Origin: an uncultured delta proteobacterium
GTDB lineage: Bacteria > Myxococcota_A > Polyangia > Polyangiales > Polyangiaceae
NCBI GenBank assembly: GCA_903892415.1
Contig: CAITIQ010000133.1
Location: forward strand, 1 to 34,252
DNA: 34,252 nucleotides
Direction: 5' to 3'
Below, piece after piece: positions 1-7,186 of the stretch. How positions within the stretch are numbered: position 1 is the first letter of the stretch; each line of letters begins with the position of its first letter. The notes under the pieces were generated by a model that was given only the letters and a program-made list of their open reading frames with translations, had not been told where the DNA came from and ran no database searches. The translations under genes and the position numbers were made by a program.

Positions 1-644
1 CCGCCGCCACCCATGCCGCCTGCTCCGCCGCCACCCGGTGCGCCGCCGTCACCTCCCGCGCTCCCCGCCCCAGCTCCACCGCCGCCGACCACCGGCACGC
101 ATTCGCCGGTCTTTTCGTCGCAGGGAGCGTCGGGGGAAACGCACTCCCCTTGGAAACACGTCAGATCCTCACCGCACTCAACGCCGAGACAGCGTGTATC
201 GAGCTCGATGGGAAGCGAAAGCGGGGTGGAATCGAGGAAGCCCAAGCGTCGGCGCGCCACGATGCAGTTGAGCCCATCGATCCCAGAGGCAGCTCGGTTC
301 TCCTCGCACGACTCGGCGGTTTGCGCCGCCTTGCCGTCGTCGGTCACAAAGCCCGCAACGACCAACACCTCTACCAGGTTGCCCTCGCGCTCCTCGGCGG
401 GGACCAGCACCAGCGAACCGACAAGCGGAGCTGCCTCGCAGTAGTCCTGCGAGCCGTTGAACGCGACAGCCTGTTTGCTCGGAAATTCGCGCGCTCCAGC
501 GACCCCGACGCTGTTGAAGATTGCCTTGCCGGTGGCATCCGCCGAGCACGCAGCGTCGGTGGTGACGGTCACCGTGATCTGGGTCGGGTCCTTGCACGAC
601 AGCAAGCTCGCGATCAGGAGCAAGGCGCGGGGTCGCTTAAGCAT
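1..644 (-). CDS. Secreted lipoprotein, partial (C-terminus beyond left edge)
   Basis: An open frame of 214 codons reads leftward from the ATG at 644 and leaves the window without a stop. It starts MLKRPRALLLIASLLSC, a signal peptide with a lipobox (LLSC), so Cys17 should be lipidated and the protein anchored to a membrane facing the periplasm or the surface. The middle is unrecognised and carries several cysteines, including a short cluster (CLGVECGEDLTCFQGEC, about residues 152-168) like the small disulfide-rich modules common in myxobacterial surface proteins. It then enters a Gly/Ala-rich low-complexity run, which explains the repetitive first 100 bases. It lies 57 bp downstream of the murein endopeptidase gene on the same strand and may be cotranscribed. 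Function unknown. Confidence 0.8.
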   Translation of the reverse strand, partial: MLKRPRALLLIASLLSCKDPTQITVTVTTDAACSADATGKAIFNSVGVAGAREFPSKQAVAFNGSQDYCEAAPLVGSLVLVPAEEREGNLVEVLVVAGFVTDDGKAAQTAESCEENRAASGIDGLNCIVARRRLGFLDSTPLSLPIELDTRCLGVECGEDLTCFQGECVSPDAPCDEKTGECVPVVGGGGAGAGSAGGDGGAPGGGGAGGMGGG

Positions 645-701
645 TCCCCAATTTACGCGCAATTCGGGCGGCGGATCCACACGCCGCCGCGAGTCCCCAG
701 C

Positions 702-2012
702 TCAGCGGGTGGCTTTGGGGATGCGGTAGGTCTTGTTGATTTTGAGGTCGTTGCTCTTCAGACCGTTCGCCTGTTTGATTGCCATCACCGACACGGCGTA
801 CTTGCGGGAGAGCGCGTCGAGCGTGTCTCCGTTGCGGGCGCGGTGATAAAGGAAGGAGGCCTCGTCTCCGCCCTTGTTCCCTTTTCCGCCTTTGGCGACG
901 TTGGGTTCGTCTTTGCCGGGCTTGCCCGGTTTGCCCGGCGTCTTGCCCGGTTTGCGTACCGGAGGCGGGGGCGGCTTGGGTAGGAAGGCCGCGGCCAAGC
1001 GGGAGGAGGCCTGAGCGGCCGGGCTGAAGAAGCGTACGTGGATGTGCGTCGCGTGGCCCTTGGCGTGCCGAATCAGCGGACTTTGGCTCTTGCCGCTCAC
1101 TTGGAAGACCTTCTCGATGAAGGCTTTGTCTTCGCCCTTTTGCAGGGCGTACGCCATCAATAGACGCTGCAGCGAGGTGTCGATCAGGATCATCTCGGTG
1201 TTCGGGTCTTCGAGGAAGGCCTTCACGAACGTCCACGTGCGCGCCTGATCCAGGTTCTTCTCGTTGGCGACCGCGTACCAGCCGGTGGTCTCTTTGTAGA
1301 AGTAGGAGAGGTCCACGTCGCGGCCGGCTTGGTGGCTCTTGTGTGGTTTGAGCCGGCCGCCAGCCTTGGCCGAGATATGGCCGATAATCACCGGCTGGGT
1401 GCCCGCGTGCTCCTTGTTGACCTTCTCGATCGCCCGCACGATCGAGTCGATGGTTTCTTGCGTGCCCCAGGCGTTCCCCGGATCGTTCTGCTTCCACAGG
1501 TCGCTCTTCGGCATTTGGACGCCGTTGAACAGGCGTCCGCGGTTGGGCGCGCCCACCGAAATGGGGCCGATCGAAGCGAGCTCGGTTTTGACCTTCTCGC
1601 GGATCTCCTCCTGCGTCAGACCCTCGAGCGGCGACTTCCACTTGAACTGCGGACAATGCGGCGGTGAGCCGGGACCGCGGTCCAGGCAGGCGAGGAAGGC
1701 GTCTTCATCGGGTTCGGGGTGTTCACCGTTGGCCTCGCCCTCGTGGCCCTCGTCGCCTTCGTCCCCTTCGTCGCCTTCTTCTTCCCCGTCTTCGGTCTCG
1801 CCGGGCTCGTGGTTCTCCGGCTCAGTTCCGTCTTGCTCGAAGCCGACCGGCACGCTGCCGTCCGCTTGGTGCTGGTCTGCGCTTAAATCCCCGTCCGATT
1901 GACCCCCGGCTTGCGTGGAGGTCGAGACACCGTCCGGAGACGCTGCAGGGGGCCTTACGTCGGCACAGCCAAGCAGCAGCAGCCCGGTTAGGAGGAGGGA
2001 AGCCTTCAACAC
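702..2012 (-). CDS. Lipoprotein murein endopeptidase (MepA/M74 type) with C-terminal LysM
   Basis: This 436-residue protein begins with a lipoprotein signal (lipobox LLGC, Cys16) and a very acidic Asp/Glu/Gly linker at about 60-100. Residues 120-335 match penicillin-insensitive murein endopeptidases of the MepA family (peptidase M74). Visible are HKSHQAGRDVDLSYF (His224, His227, Asp234) and GHATHIHVRF (His323, His325), which correspond to the zinc ligands of the LAS-type metallopeptidase fold. Family members cut D-alanyl-meso-diaminopimelyl cross-links in peptidoglycan. A Pro/Lys/Gly linker (345-385) leads to a LysM repeat (389-433; RNGDTLDALSRKYAVS) that should bind glycan chains. Classical MepA is about 270 residues and lacks both the lipid anchor and LysM, so this is an extended architecture. 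The enzyme class is well supported; exact bond specificity is inferred. Confidence 0.9.
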   Translation of the reverse strand: MLKASLLLTGLLLLGCADVRPPAASPDGVSTSTQAGGQSDGDLSADQHQADGSVPVGFEQDGTEPENHEPGETEDGEEEGDEGDEGDEGHEGEANGEHPEPDEDAFLACLDRGPGSPPHCPQFKWKSPLEGLTQEEIREKVKTELASIGPISVGAPNRGRLFNGVQMPKSDLWKQNDPGNAWGTQETIDSIVRAIEKVNKEHAGTQPVIIGHISAKAGGRLKPHKSHQAGRDVDLSYFYKETTGWYAVANEKNLDQARTWTFVKAFLEDPNTEMILIDTSLQRLLMAYALQKGEDKAFIEKVFQVSGKSQSPLIRHAKGHATHIHVRFFSPAAQASSRLAAAFLPKPPPPPVRKPGKTPGKPGKPGKDEPNVAKGGKGNKGGDEASFLYHRARNGDTLDALSRKYAVSVMAIKQANGLKSNDLKINKTYRIPKATR

Positions 2013-2117
2013 CGGGCGGTACCCTAGCGCAACTCGCTCGGGAGGGCTCGCGCGAAGCTTGTGTCAGGCTTGCAGCGGGCATGCGTCAGAAGACTTGCGA
2101 GCCGCATCAAGATTCTC

Positions 2118-2145
2118 TTGCAATGCCGGTCTGTTCAAGTAGGGT
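2118..2145 (+). promoter_or_regulatory. Possible promoter of the tRNA-Pro gene
   Basis: TTGCAA at 2118-2123 and TAGGGT at 2140-2145, separated by 16 bp, are a plausible sigma-70 type -35/-10 pair about 40 bp before the mature tRNA 5' end. The -10 element is weak, so this is only a candidate. Confidence 0.3.
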
Positions 2146-2183
2146 GCGCTCGCTTCTTGAAGACAGCTTTTGATACGGCTTTT

Positions 2184-2259
<76 letters not shown>

Positions 2260-2260
2260 T

Positions 2261-2297
2261 GGCTTCGGAGGAAAACCTCCGAAGCCTTTCGGTTTTT
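2261..2297 (+). terminator. Rho-independent terminator of tRNA-Pro
   Basis: A perfect 11-bp stem, GGCTTCGGAGG (2261-2271) with CCTCCGAAGCC (2276-2286), closed by an AAAA loop, is followed by TTTCGGTTTTT. It begins two bases after the tRNA discriminator, so it terminates the tRNA transcript. Confidence 0.93.
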
Positions 2298-2366
2298 GTG
2301 GGCCCGATGTTCGTGAGCCGGCATTGATGCTGAGGTCGGCGTTCGCGAGCTGCGGCGCGGAGCACG

Positions 2367-3281
2367 ATGGCGATAGAGAAGGTCAAAGCGTCCAGCCCCC
2401 GTCAGGTGCATGCAGCGCTGATCACGGTGCAGGTGCTGTTTGCGCTTTGGCCGGTGGCTGGTGCTTCGCTCCTTCGTTACATGAGCCCGGCGGCGCTGGT
2501 GGGCGTGCGCTTGGCGTTAGGCGCGCCGATCCTGGCGCTCGCGGCGCGGGCAGCGCTGGGACGGCTGAGCTTTCCTTCGCCTCGCGAGTTCTTGCGGCTG
2601 GCCGGGCTGGCCGCGCTCGGCATCAGCTTGAACCAACTACTGTTCGTCGGTGGGCTCGCGCGCAGCGGGCCGGTCAACGCCTCGGTGGCGGTGCTGTTGA
2701 TCCCGCCGTTCACCGTGGGCGCCGCCTTGCTACTCGGTCGCGAACGGCCGAGCGCGCGACGCTTGCTCGGCGTGGGCGTCGCGCTCGTCGGGGGTGCGGT
2801 GCTTGTCGGCGCCGAACGCTTCGACGGCTCGCAAGCGCGCCTGCTCGGCAACCTGATGTTGGTGGCGAACACAGCCTGTTATGCGCTGTACCTGGTGCTC
2901 GCGCGTGGCGCGATCGCGCGGCTCGGTTCGTTGCAGACGGTGGCCTGGGTGATGGTGCTCGGCGCGCTCGAGGCGCTGCCGCTCACCGCCGTGGATACGC
3001 TGCACATCCCGTGGTCCACGTTGCCGCTCTCAGCTTGGGGCTCGATCGCCTTCGTGGCGCTCGGTCCGACGGTGCTGACCTACTTGCTCAACGCTTGGGC
3101 GCTCGCGCGCGCCGACAGCTCGACGGTCGCGACGTATGTCTACGCCCAGCCGCCTATCGCGGCCCTGGCCGCGTTCTTGTTGCTCGATATCACGCCCACC
3201 GTGCGCGCGCTGATCGCCAGCGGGATCATCGCGCTGGGCGTCGCGTTGGCTAATCAACGTTCGCAGCCTTCGACGCGGTGA
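2367..3281 (+). CDS. EamA/DMT-family inner-membrane transporter
   Basis: This 304-residue protein is strongly hydrophobic, with about ten predicted membrane helices in two repeated halves (roughly 15-145 and 155-297), the signature of EamA drug/metabolite transporters. The first half contains helix-breaking stretches such as GISLNQLLFVGGLARSG, typical of the family, and the second half ends with a short cytoplasmic tail. The substrate cannot be read from the sequence; relatives move amino acids, sugars or small metabolites, and some are exporters. The ATG at 2367 follows the tRNA terminator by about 70 bp and its upstream purine run (GGAGCACG) is a weak ribosome site. It converges with the DUF2063 gene, leaving 53 bp between stops and no evident terminator. 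Confidence 0.9.
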   Translation: MAIEKVKASSPRQVHAALITVQVLFALWPVAGASLLRYMSPAALVGVRLALGAPILALAARAALGRLSFPSPREFLRLAGLAALGISLNQLLFVGGLARSGPVNASVAVLLIPPFTVGAALLLGRERPSARRLLGVGVALVGGAVLVGAERFDGSQARLLGNLMLVANTACYALYLVLARGAIARLGSLQTVAWVMVLGALEALPLTAVDTLHIPWSTLPLSAWGSIAFVALGPTVLTYLLNAWALARADSSTVATYVYAQPPIAALAAFLLLDITPTVRALIASGIIALGVALANQRSQPSTR

Positions 3282-3334
3282 GCGAGCGAGGCTTGCGTCA
3301 GCGCATGCACCACGAACCTTGTTGCTCACTGCGG

Positions 3335-4195
3335 TCAACCGGGTGCGCACCAAAAGCCGTGGGCCGAGCCGAGCGCGAAGACGCGCTGGACGTCTGCGGT
3401 TAGGGCGTCGACGCCTCGATGGCCATGAACCTCCTCGAGCTTCGCGAGCGCGCTTCCCACCGTGCCATCCTCGAGCCAATCGAGAAGATCGCCCGCCGCA
3501 CCAGCCAGTGAGACCTCACCGAATCCGTCGCTCGTGCGCACGACGACGATGACCTCCTCCTCACGGGAGCGAACGGGCGCAACGACGCGCTCTTCTCCTT
3601 GGAGCGCCAGCGCACGATGCCGCAAGGCCACGACGGGGTACGCCGCACGAACCACCTGGACGCATGCCCTTCGAAGGAGGCGCGCATCCCCGAGCGACGC
3701 GAGCGAGCCGCGCCAAGCCGGCTCTGCCTCAGCGAGCGCGGCGAGCCTCCAGGCTTCGTCGAGGCGCGCGGCGTCCGCGACGAGCCGATCGTCGAGACCC
3801 AACGCGGGCCTGCGCGCGCTGAGCCACGACGCAAATCCGAGGCTGATGCGATTGAGATCCGGATCGGTCGCGGGTCGCTCGACGAGGAACTCGCTCACGA
3901 GCGCGTTGAGCCGAAAGAAGCCGATCAGCCTCGCGAGCAGGGGAAATGCGTCATGAAACGCCGAGAACCAGCGGAGCCAAACTTGCCGCTGATAGACCGA
4001 TAGCGAAGCACCCTCCGCTCCGTGGTGAGAGGGGAGGGTGTTCATTCGCAACGTCGCATCGATCGCGACGGCGTCGGGCACGAAGGTCCCGCTCGATGCG
4101 TCGAGCGGCCGGGTGAGCGCTCGAGCGAAGCTCTCCTGAAAGGACGCGAGCGCGGGCGGTGCTTGCGCGCTTATGGTCGGGGCGGCCTGCTTCAC
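3335..4195 (-). CDS. DUF2063 family partner of the MNIO enzyme (HvfC/BufC-like)
   Basis: The frame remains open up to 4321, but the chosen start is the GTG at 4195, which gives 286 residues. There the GTG overlaps the TGA of the upstream MNIO gene as GTGA, the same arrangement seen at the MNIO start, and family-like sequence begins just after it. Residues 15-115 read like the DUF2063 N-terminal helical domain (FQESFARAL, SVYQRQVWLRWFSAFHDAFP, then a FL/FASWLSAR helix). The rest is a less conserved alpha/beta domain. In characterised MNIO (DUF692) loci a DUF2063 protein forms a heterodimer with the oxidase and helps it recognise the Cys-containing substrate, so this is probably the substrate-docking subunit. 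It is the last gene of a three-gene operon. Confidence 0.85.
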   Translation of the reverse strand: MKQAAPTISAQAPPALASFQESFARALTRPLDASSGTFVPDAVAIDATLRMNTLPSHHGAEGASLSVYQRQVWLRWFSAFHDAFPLLARLIGFFRLNALVSEFLVERPATDPDLNRISLGFASWLSARRPALGLDDRLVADAARLDEAWRLAALAEAEPAWRGSLASLGDARLLRRACVQVVRAAYPVVALRHRALALQGEERVVAPVRSREEEVIVVVRTSDGFGEVSLAGAAGDLLDWLEDGTVGSALAKLEEVHGHRGVDALTADVQRVFALGSAHGFWCAPG

Positions 4196-5034
4196 AAGGA
4201 CTGCTTGGCTCGAGCGGTCTCTGCGACAAGTTCTGCGAGCGCTGGGATGCGGTCGTCGCGCTCGATCAGTGTCGGAGGCGCCGAACCGCGGGCCGCAACG
4301 AACCCGCGATAGAGCTCCCACACCGCAGCCTTCACGGGCTGGTCATGGGTATCCAACAAGGCTCCGTTCGGCAGCTCTTCATGGCCAGCCAAATGGATTT
4401 GGAGCACGCGGTCCTTCGGTATCGCCTGGAGGTAGGTCGTCGCGTCGAAGCCGTGGTTGTTGGCGGAAACGTACACGTTGTTGATGTCGAGCATGAACCA
4501 GGCATCGGAGTCCGCGACCACGCGCGTGTAGAAGCCCCACTCCGTGAGCGTTGAGCCCGCAAACTGCGCATAGCTGGAGAGGTTCTCGAGTCCGAACGGG
4601 CGGGCGAGCCGCGATTGGATGGCTCGCACCCGCGAGGCGGCGTACTCGGCGACCTCCTCCGTGTAGGGCGTCGGCAGGAGGTCGTGAAAATGAGCGCCGC
4701 GCGAGCTCGACCAACACAGGTGATCCGAGACGAACGGCGCGTTGACTCGTGCGCACAGCGCCTCGAGCCGTGCGAGGTAATCCTCGTCGAGTGCGTCGGC
4801 TCCGAGGACGTTGAGCGCCAGACTATGGACGACGATGGGCGTTCGCTCGCGGACCCGATCGAGCCAGTACAAAGGCGCCGCCGCACCGTTCATGAAGTTG
4901 TCGGCGATGACCTCGACGTAGTCGACTGTGCCTGGTCCCGCCGGAGCGTCCTCGAGGCGGGCTTCGCCCTCGGCCAGTGCGCGATAGTGCGGTGGACGCA
5001 GCCCAATACCGACGGCTCCGTCCGGGAGCTTCAC
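4192..5034 (-). CDS. MNIO (DUF692) multinuclear non-heme iron oxidase
   Basis: This 280-residue protein fits DUF692/MNIO (the MbnB, TglH, ChrH, BufB/HvfB family), TIM-barrel enzymes that use two or three irons and oxygen to rearrange cysteines in peptides and proteins. The expected ligand set is visible: GLRPPHY (His16), VEVIADNF (Glu41), VVHSLALNVLG (His70), VSDHLCW (His105), LENLSSY (Glu150, Asn151), MLDINNVYVS (Asp183, Asn186), IHLAGHEE (His214, His218), DTHDQPV (Asp228, His230) and IERDD (Glu258). The start is a GTG at 5034, overlapping the TGA of the upstream lipoprotein gene as GTGA. The DUF2063 partner follows with the same overlap. Context implies that the upstream Cys-rich lipoprotein is the substrate; that is inference. 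Confidence 0.92.
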   Translation of the reverse strand: MKLPDGAVGIGLRPPHYRALAEGEARLEDAPAGPGTVDYVEVIADNFMNGAAAPLYWLDRVRERTPIVVHSLALNVLGADALDEDYLARLEALCARVNAPFVSDHLCWSSSRGAHFHDLLPTPYTEEVAEYAASRVRAIQSRLARPFGLENLSSYAQFAGSTLTEWGFYTRVVADSDAWFMLDINNVYVSANNHGFDATTYLQAIPKDRVLQIHLAGHEELPNGALLDTHDQPVKAAVWELYRGFVAARGSAPPTLIERDDRIPALAELVAETARAKQSL

Positions 5035-5804
5035 TCGGGCGTGACCTCTTCATTCACGCCGAGGATCCCGTACTCCTCTGCGGTCATCGGTAGCTCCAAG
5101 GCGTACTCGGTTACCCGCTCGATCTCGGCGCGCGAAAGGACCTTGTGCGAGGGCGGCATGTTCGCCGCGGCTACGCCGTTGCTGCTGCGAGACGAGATCC
5201 CGAAGGCGATCGCTGAGTGGATGAACTCACGGTCCTTGGTCTGGACGTCCGCGAGCGCCTGGACGAGGTCCGTCCCCGGCGGCATATAGAGCACGAAGCC
5301 ATTTTCGGCGAGGCCGTGACAGCCCGCGCACGAAGTCTCGTACATCTCCTCGGGCGTGCGGCCGGCGTCCTCGGGGAGCACCACGCAGCTCATGCCGCCG
5401 CAGGTGTTCATCGCGCTGCACGTGTGCTCGGTCAGGAAAAAGTCGAACTTGTTGAAGGACACGCCCTTGCATGCGTTGTTGCCGGAGCAAACAGCATGCG
5501 TCTGGACGAAGCCGCCGCGCTCTTGGCAGTCGGCCTTGAAGGTCGCGAACCTTACGCTCTTGTCTTCCACCGAGGAGATGACGGTCTTGCTTCCCGCTTC
5601 CCCGCCGGTCCCTCCCGCGCCGCCCGCACTGGCTCCGCCGGCCCCTGTGCCACCCGCTCCTGCGTTGGAGGTGGAGCCTCCTTCGGGGCAGCCCTTCGTC
5701 GACGTCGAGTCGTTGTCACCACAGTGAGCTGCGCCAAGCGCGAGGCCAGCGGTCGCCGCGAAGAGTAAGGCCGATTGCATCGGGGAACGTGAAGCAGTGG
5801 TCAT
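5031..5804 (-). CDS. Lipoprotein with bufferin-like Cys segment and cytochrome c-like domain; putative MNIO substrate
   Basis: The ATG at 5804 (257 residues) is preferred over a GTG at 5846 because it follows a GGGG purine run and because the longer form would begin inside a palindrome. A signal peptide ends at AAHCG (Cys28; His before Cys is unusual for a lipobox), followed by a Gly/Ala/Ser linker to about residue 72. Residues 93-140 hold six cysteines in motifs of the kind CSGNNACKG and HTCSAMNTCGGMSC, close to the CxGxNxCKG repeats I associate with small MNIO-modified copper-binding peptides. Residues 155-245 resemble a monohaem cytochrome c: SCAGCH (Cys159, Cys162, His163), a possible axial Met216 in NMPPSHKVLS and a closing helix. 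First gene of the operon with MNIO and DUF2063. A modified, metal-binding and redox-active envelope protein is inferred. Confidence 0.85.
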   Translation of the reverse strand: MTTASRSPMQSALLFAATAGLALGAAHCGDNDSTSTKGCPEGGSTSNAGAGGTGAGGASAGGAGGTGGEAGSKTVISSVEDKSVRFATFKADCQERGGFVQTHAVCSGNNACKGVSFNKFDFFLTEHTCSAMNTCGGMSCVVLPEDAGRTPEEMYETSCAGCHGLAENGFVLYMPPGTDLVQALADVQTKDREFIHSAIAFGISSRSSNGVAAANMPPSHKVLSRAEIERVTEYALELPMTAEEYGILGVNEEVTPE

Positions 5805-5832
5805 CGTCCCCTGATAGCAAGCTCGCTCAGGG

Positions 5833-5861
5833 GCGGCGTGCGACACGTTGTCGCACGCCGC
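5833..5861. promoter_or_regulatory. Perfect inverted repeat (13-bp arms) in divergent promoter region
   Basis: GCGGCGTGCGACA (5833-5845) and its exact reverse complement TGTCGCACGCCGC (5849-5861) flank the trinucleotide CGT. The repeat sits 28 bp upstream of the MNIO-operon ATG (5804) and 33 bp upstream of the divergent lipoprotein ATG (5895). There is no T-run, so it is more likely a protein-binding operator than a terminator. Confidence 0.6.
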
Positions 5862-5894
5862 ACGGTCGCGCCATCATCGAGTAGTCTTCTCGCG

Positions 5895-6497
5895 ATGGCG
5901 CGCGCACGTTGGGCTTCGTTTGGCGGGATGGTGCTCACGCACTCGCTCCTGGGCTGTCCTGCGGAGGACACAACCAGCACAGGTGCTGGCGCGGGTGGCA
6001 CAGGCGGTGAGGCAGCTGCCACGACCGGCGGAATGGGTGCCGGCGGTTCAGGCGGTGCTGAGAGCGGTGGCGGAGGAACTGGCGGGGCAGGTGGAAGCGG
6101 CGGCAGCGGTGGCGGGCAACCCATGCCGGATCCCGAGCTCTGCGCGAAGCTCGAGGCTCCGGCGATGCCCATGACGGGCTTCGCCACCCTCGAGGAGGCG
6201 GCAGCCAGCATGCTCGAGCCCGGCATCGTCTACGACATCGCTGTTCCAGCTAGCGGGCCGGTTTACGTCGCGTTTTCCACGGTCAGCGAGCACACCACGT
6301 TCGGCGCTTACGTCAATGCTCCGAGCGCGCGCCTGCTGCGGGCAGGCGTAGAGATCGCCGCTACCACCCAGCTCGTCGGCTGTGACAGCGACGTGTTCGC
6401 TAAAGTGACGCATCACGCACACATGCCGAGCGTATTCGTACTCGAGATCGAACGTGGTGATGCGTCGAGCGTGATCGGTATGTTCGAGGTCCTCTAG
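5895..6497 (+). CDS. Small secreted lipoprotein, divergent from the MNIO operon
   Basis: Starting at the ATG at 5895 the protein has 200 residues: a positively charged N-terminus, hydrophobic stretch and lipobox LLGC (Cys21), then a long Gly-rich linker (about 28-75). The C-terminal domain of about 120 residues (MTGFATLEEAAASMLEPGIVYD onward in sense, shown here only in outline) is predicted beta-rich and unrecognised. The upstream in-frame extension to 5838 would start inside the inverted repeat and is rejected. The shared 90-bp control region suggests coregulation with the MNIO operon. A beta-sandwich surface protein is a guess; function unknown. Confidence 0.8.
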   Translation: MARARWASFGGMVLTHSLLGCPAEDTTSTGAGAGGTGGEAAATTGGMGAGGSGGAESGGGGTGGAGGSGGSGGGQPMPDPELCAKLEAPAMPMTGFATLEEAAASMLEPGIVYDIAVPASGPVYVAFSTVSEHTTFGAYVNAPSARLLRAGVEIAATTQLVGCDSDVFAKVTHHAHMPSVFVLEIERGDASSVIGMFEVL

Positions 6498-6524
6498 GCA
6501 GGCCGCTACGCCGGAGCGTGAGCG

Positions 6525-7133
6525 TCAGCGCGCGTACCAAGCCTTGATGCGCGCATCGTCGCGCACGGTCTCGTACAGCTTGTTGAGCTTCTCGAAGCGC
6601 GCGAACACGTTGGCGGGGACGTGATCCACGTTGCCGCCGGCGAACCACTTGACCGCCATGTAGAGCTTGAGGTCCACGACGTTGAGCTTCTCCCCGCCGA
6701 AGAACGGGGAGCCGGTGAGGTTCTTCTCGGTTTGCGTCGCCCAAGCGGGCAGCGTGGTCTCCACGAGCTGAGCCCGCGCGGCCTTCTTCTCGGCGTCGCC
6801 CTGGATGCGGATGACCGGCCCGGCCTGTGCCCGCAGATCCTCCACGTGGCACAACATCGCCTCGTGTCGCGCGGCCTCGAGATCGTCCTTGGGGTGAAGG
6901 TCCCAGCGTCGACCGATGTACACGAGGATGGCGTTCGAGTGCGCGAGCACCACGCCGCCGGGCAGCTCCAGCGTGGGCACCGAGCCGTACGGGGTATTCG
7001 GTTTGCGGGCCATCCATCCGGCGCGATCGAGGCGCTCATCCTCGAACTCCACGCCGGCGACGTGGAGCGCGAGCCGGCACTCTTCACCGCGGCTCACAGG
7101 CATATCGAAGTAGGTCAGCTTGGGCTTGGTCAT
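6525..7133 (-). CDS. Glutathione S-transferase, soluble type
   Basis: The frame is open further upstream, but the ATG at 7133 gives MTKPKLTYFDMPVSRGEECR, a normal start for a thioredoxin-like GST N-domain, and a 202-residue protein of usual family length. The catalytic Tyr is likely Tyr8. GSVPTLELPGGVVLAHSNAI carries the cis-Pro (VP) and the glutathione-binding Glu/Gln-Ser position, here HSN instead of the usual (E/Q)S. The C-terminal half is all-helical and includes SPFFGGEKLNVVDLKLY, the conserved hydrophobic-capping motif (Asp in NVVD). The pattern is closest to sigma-class-like bacterial GSTs. It probably conjugates or reduces small electrophiles or peroxides in the cytosol. It lies 53 bp downstream of a lipoprotein gene on the same strand. 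Confidence 0.9.
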   Translation of the reverse strand: MTKPKLTYFDMPVSRGEECRLALHVAGVEFEDERLDRAGWMARKPNTPYGSVPTLELPGGVVLAHSNAILVYIGRRWDLHPKDDLEAARHEAMLCHVEDLRAQAGPVIRIQGDAEKKAARAQLVETTLPAWATQTEKNLTGSPFFGGEKLNVVDLKLYMAVKWFAGGNVDHVPANVFARFEKLNKLYETVRDDARIKAWYAR

Positions 7134-7186
7134 GCGCCCGAGGGTAGTGCAGCAAGCCGAATCCGCAACCCACTCAGCGAACGCCG

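Noticed and set aside
637..1656. Long minus-strand frame of 339 codons
   Set aside because: It overlaps the MepA/LysM gene in another frame; its composition is Arg/Gly/Pro-rich shadow sequence, whereas the MepA frame shows catalytic motifs.
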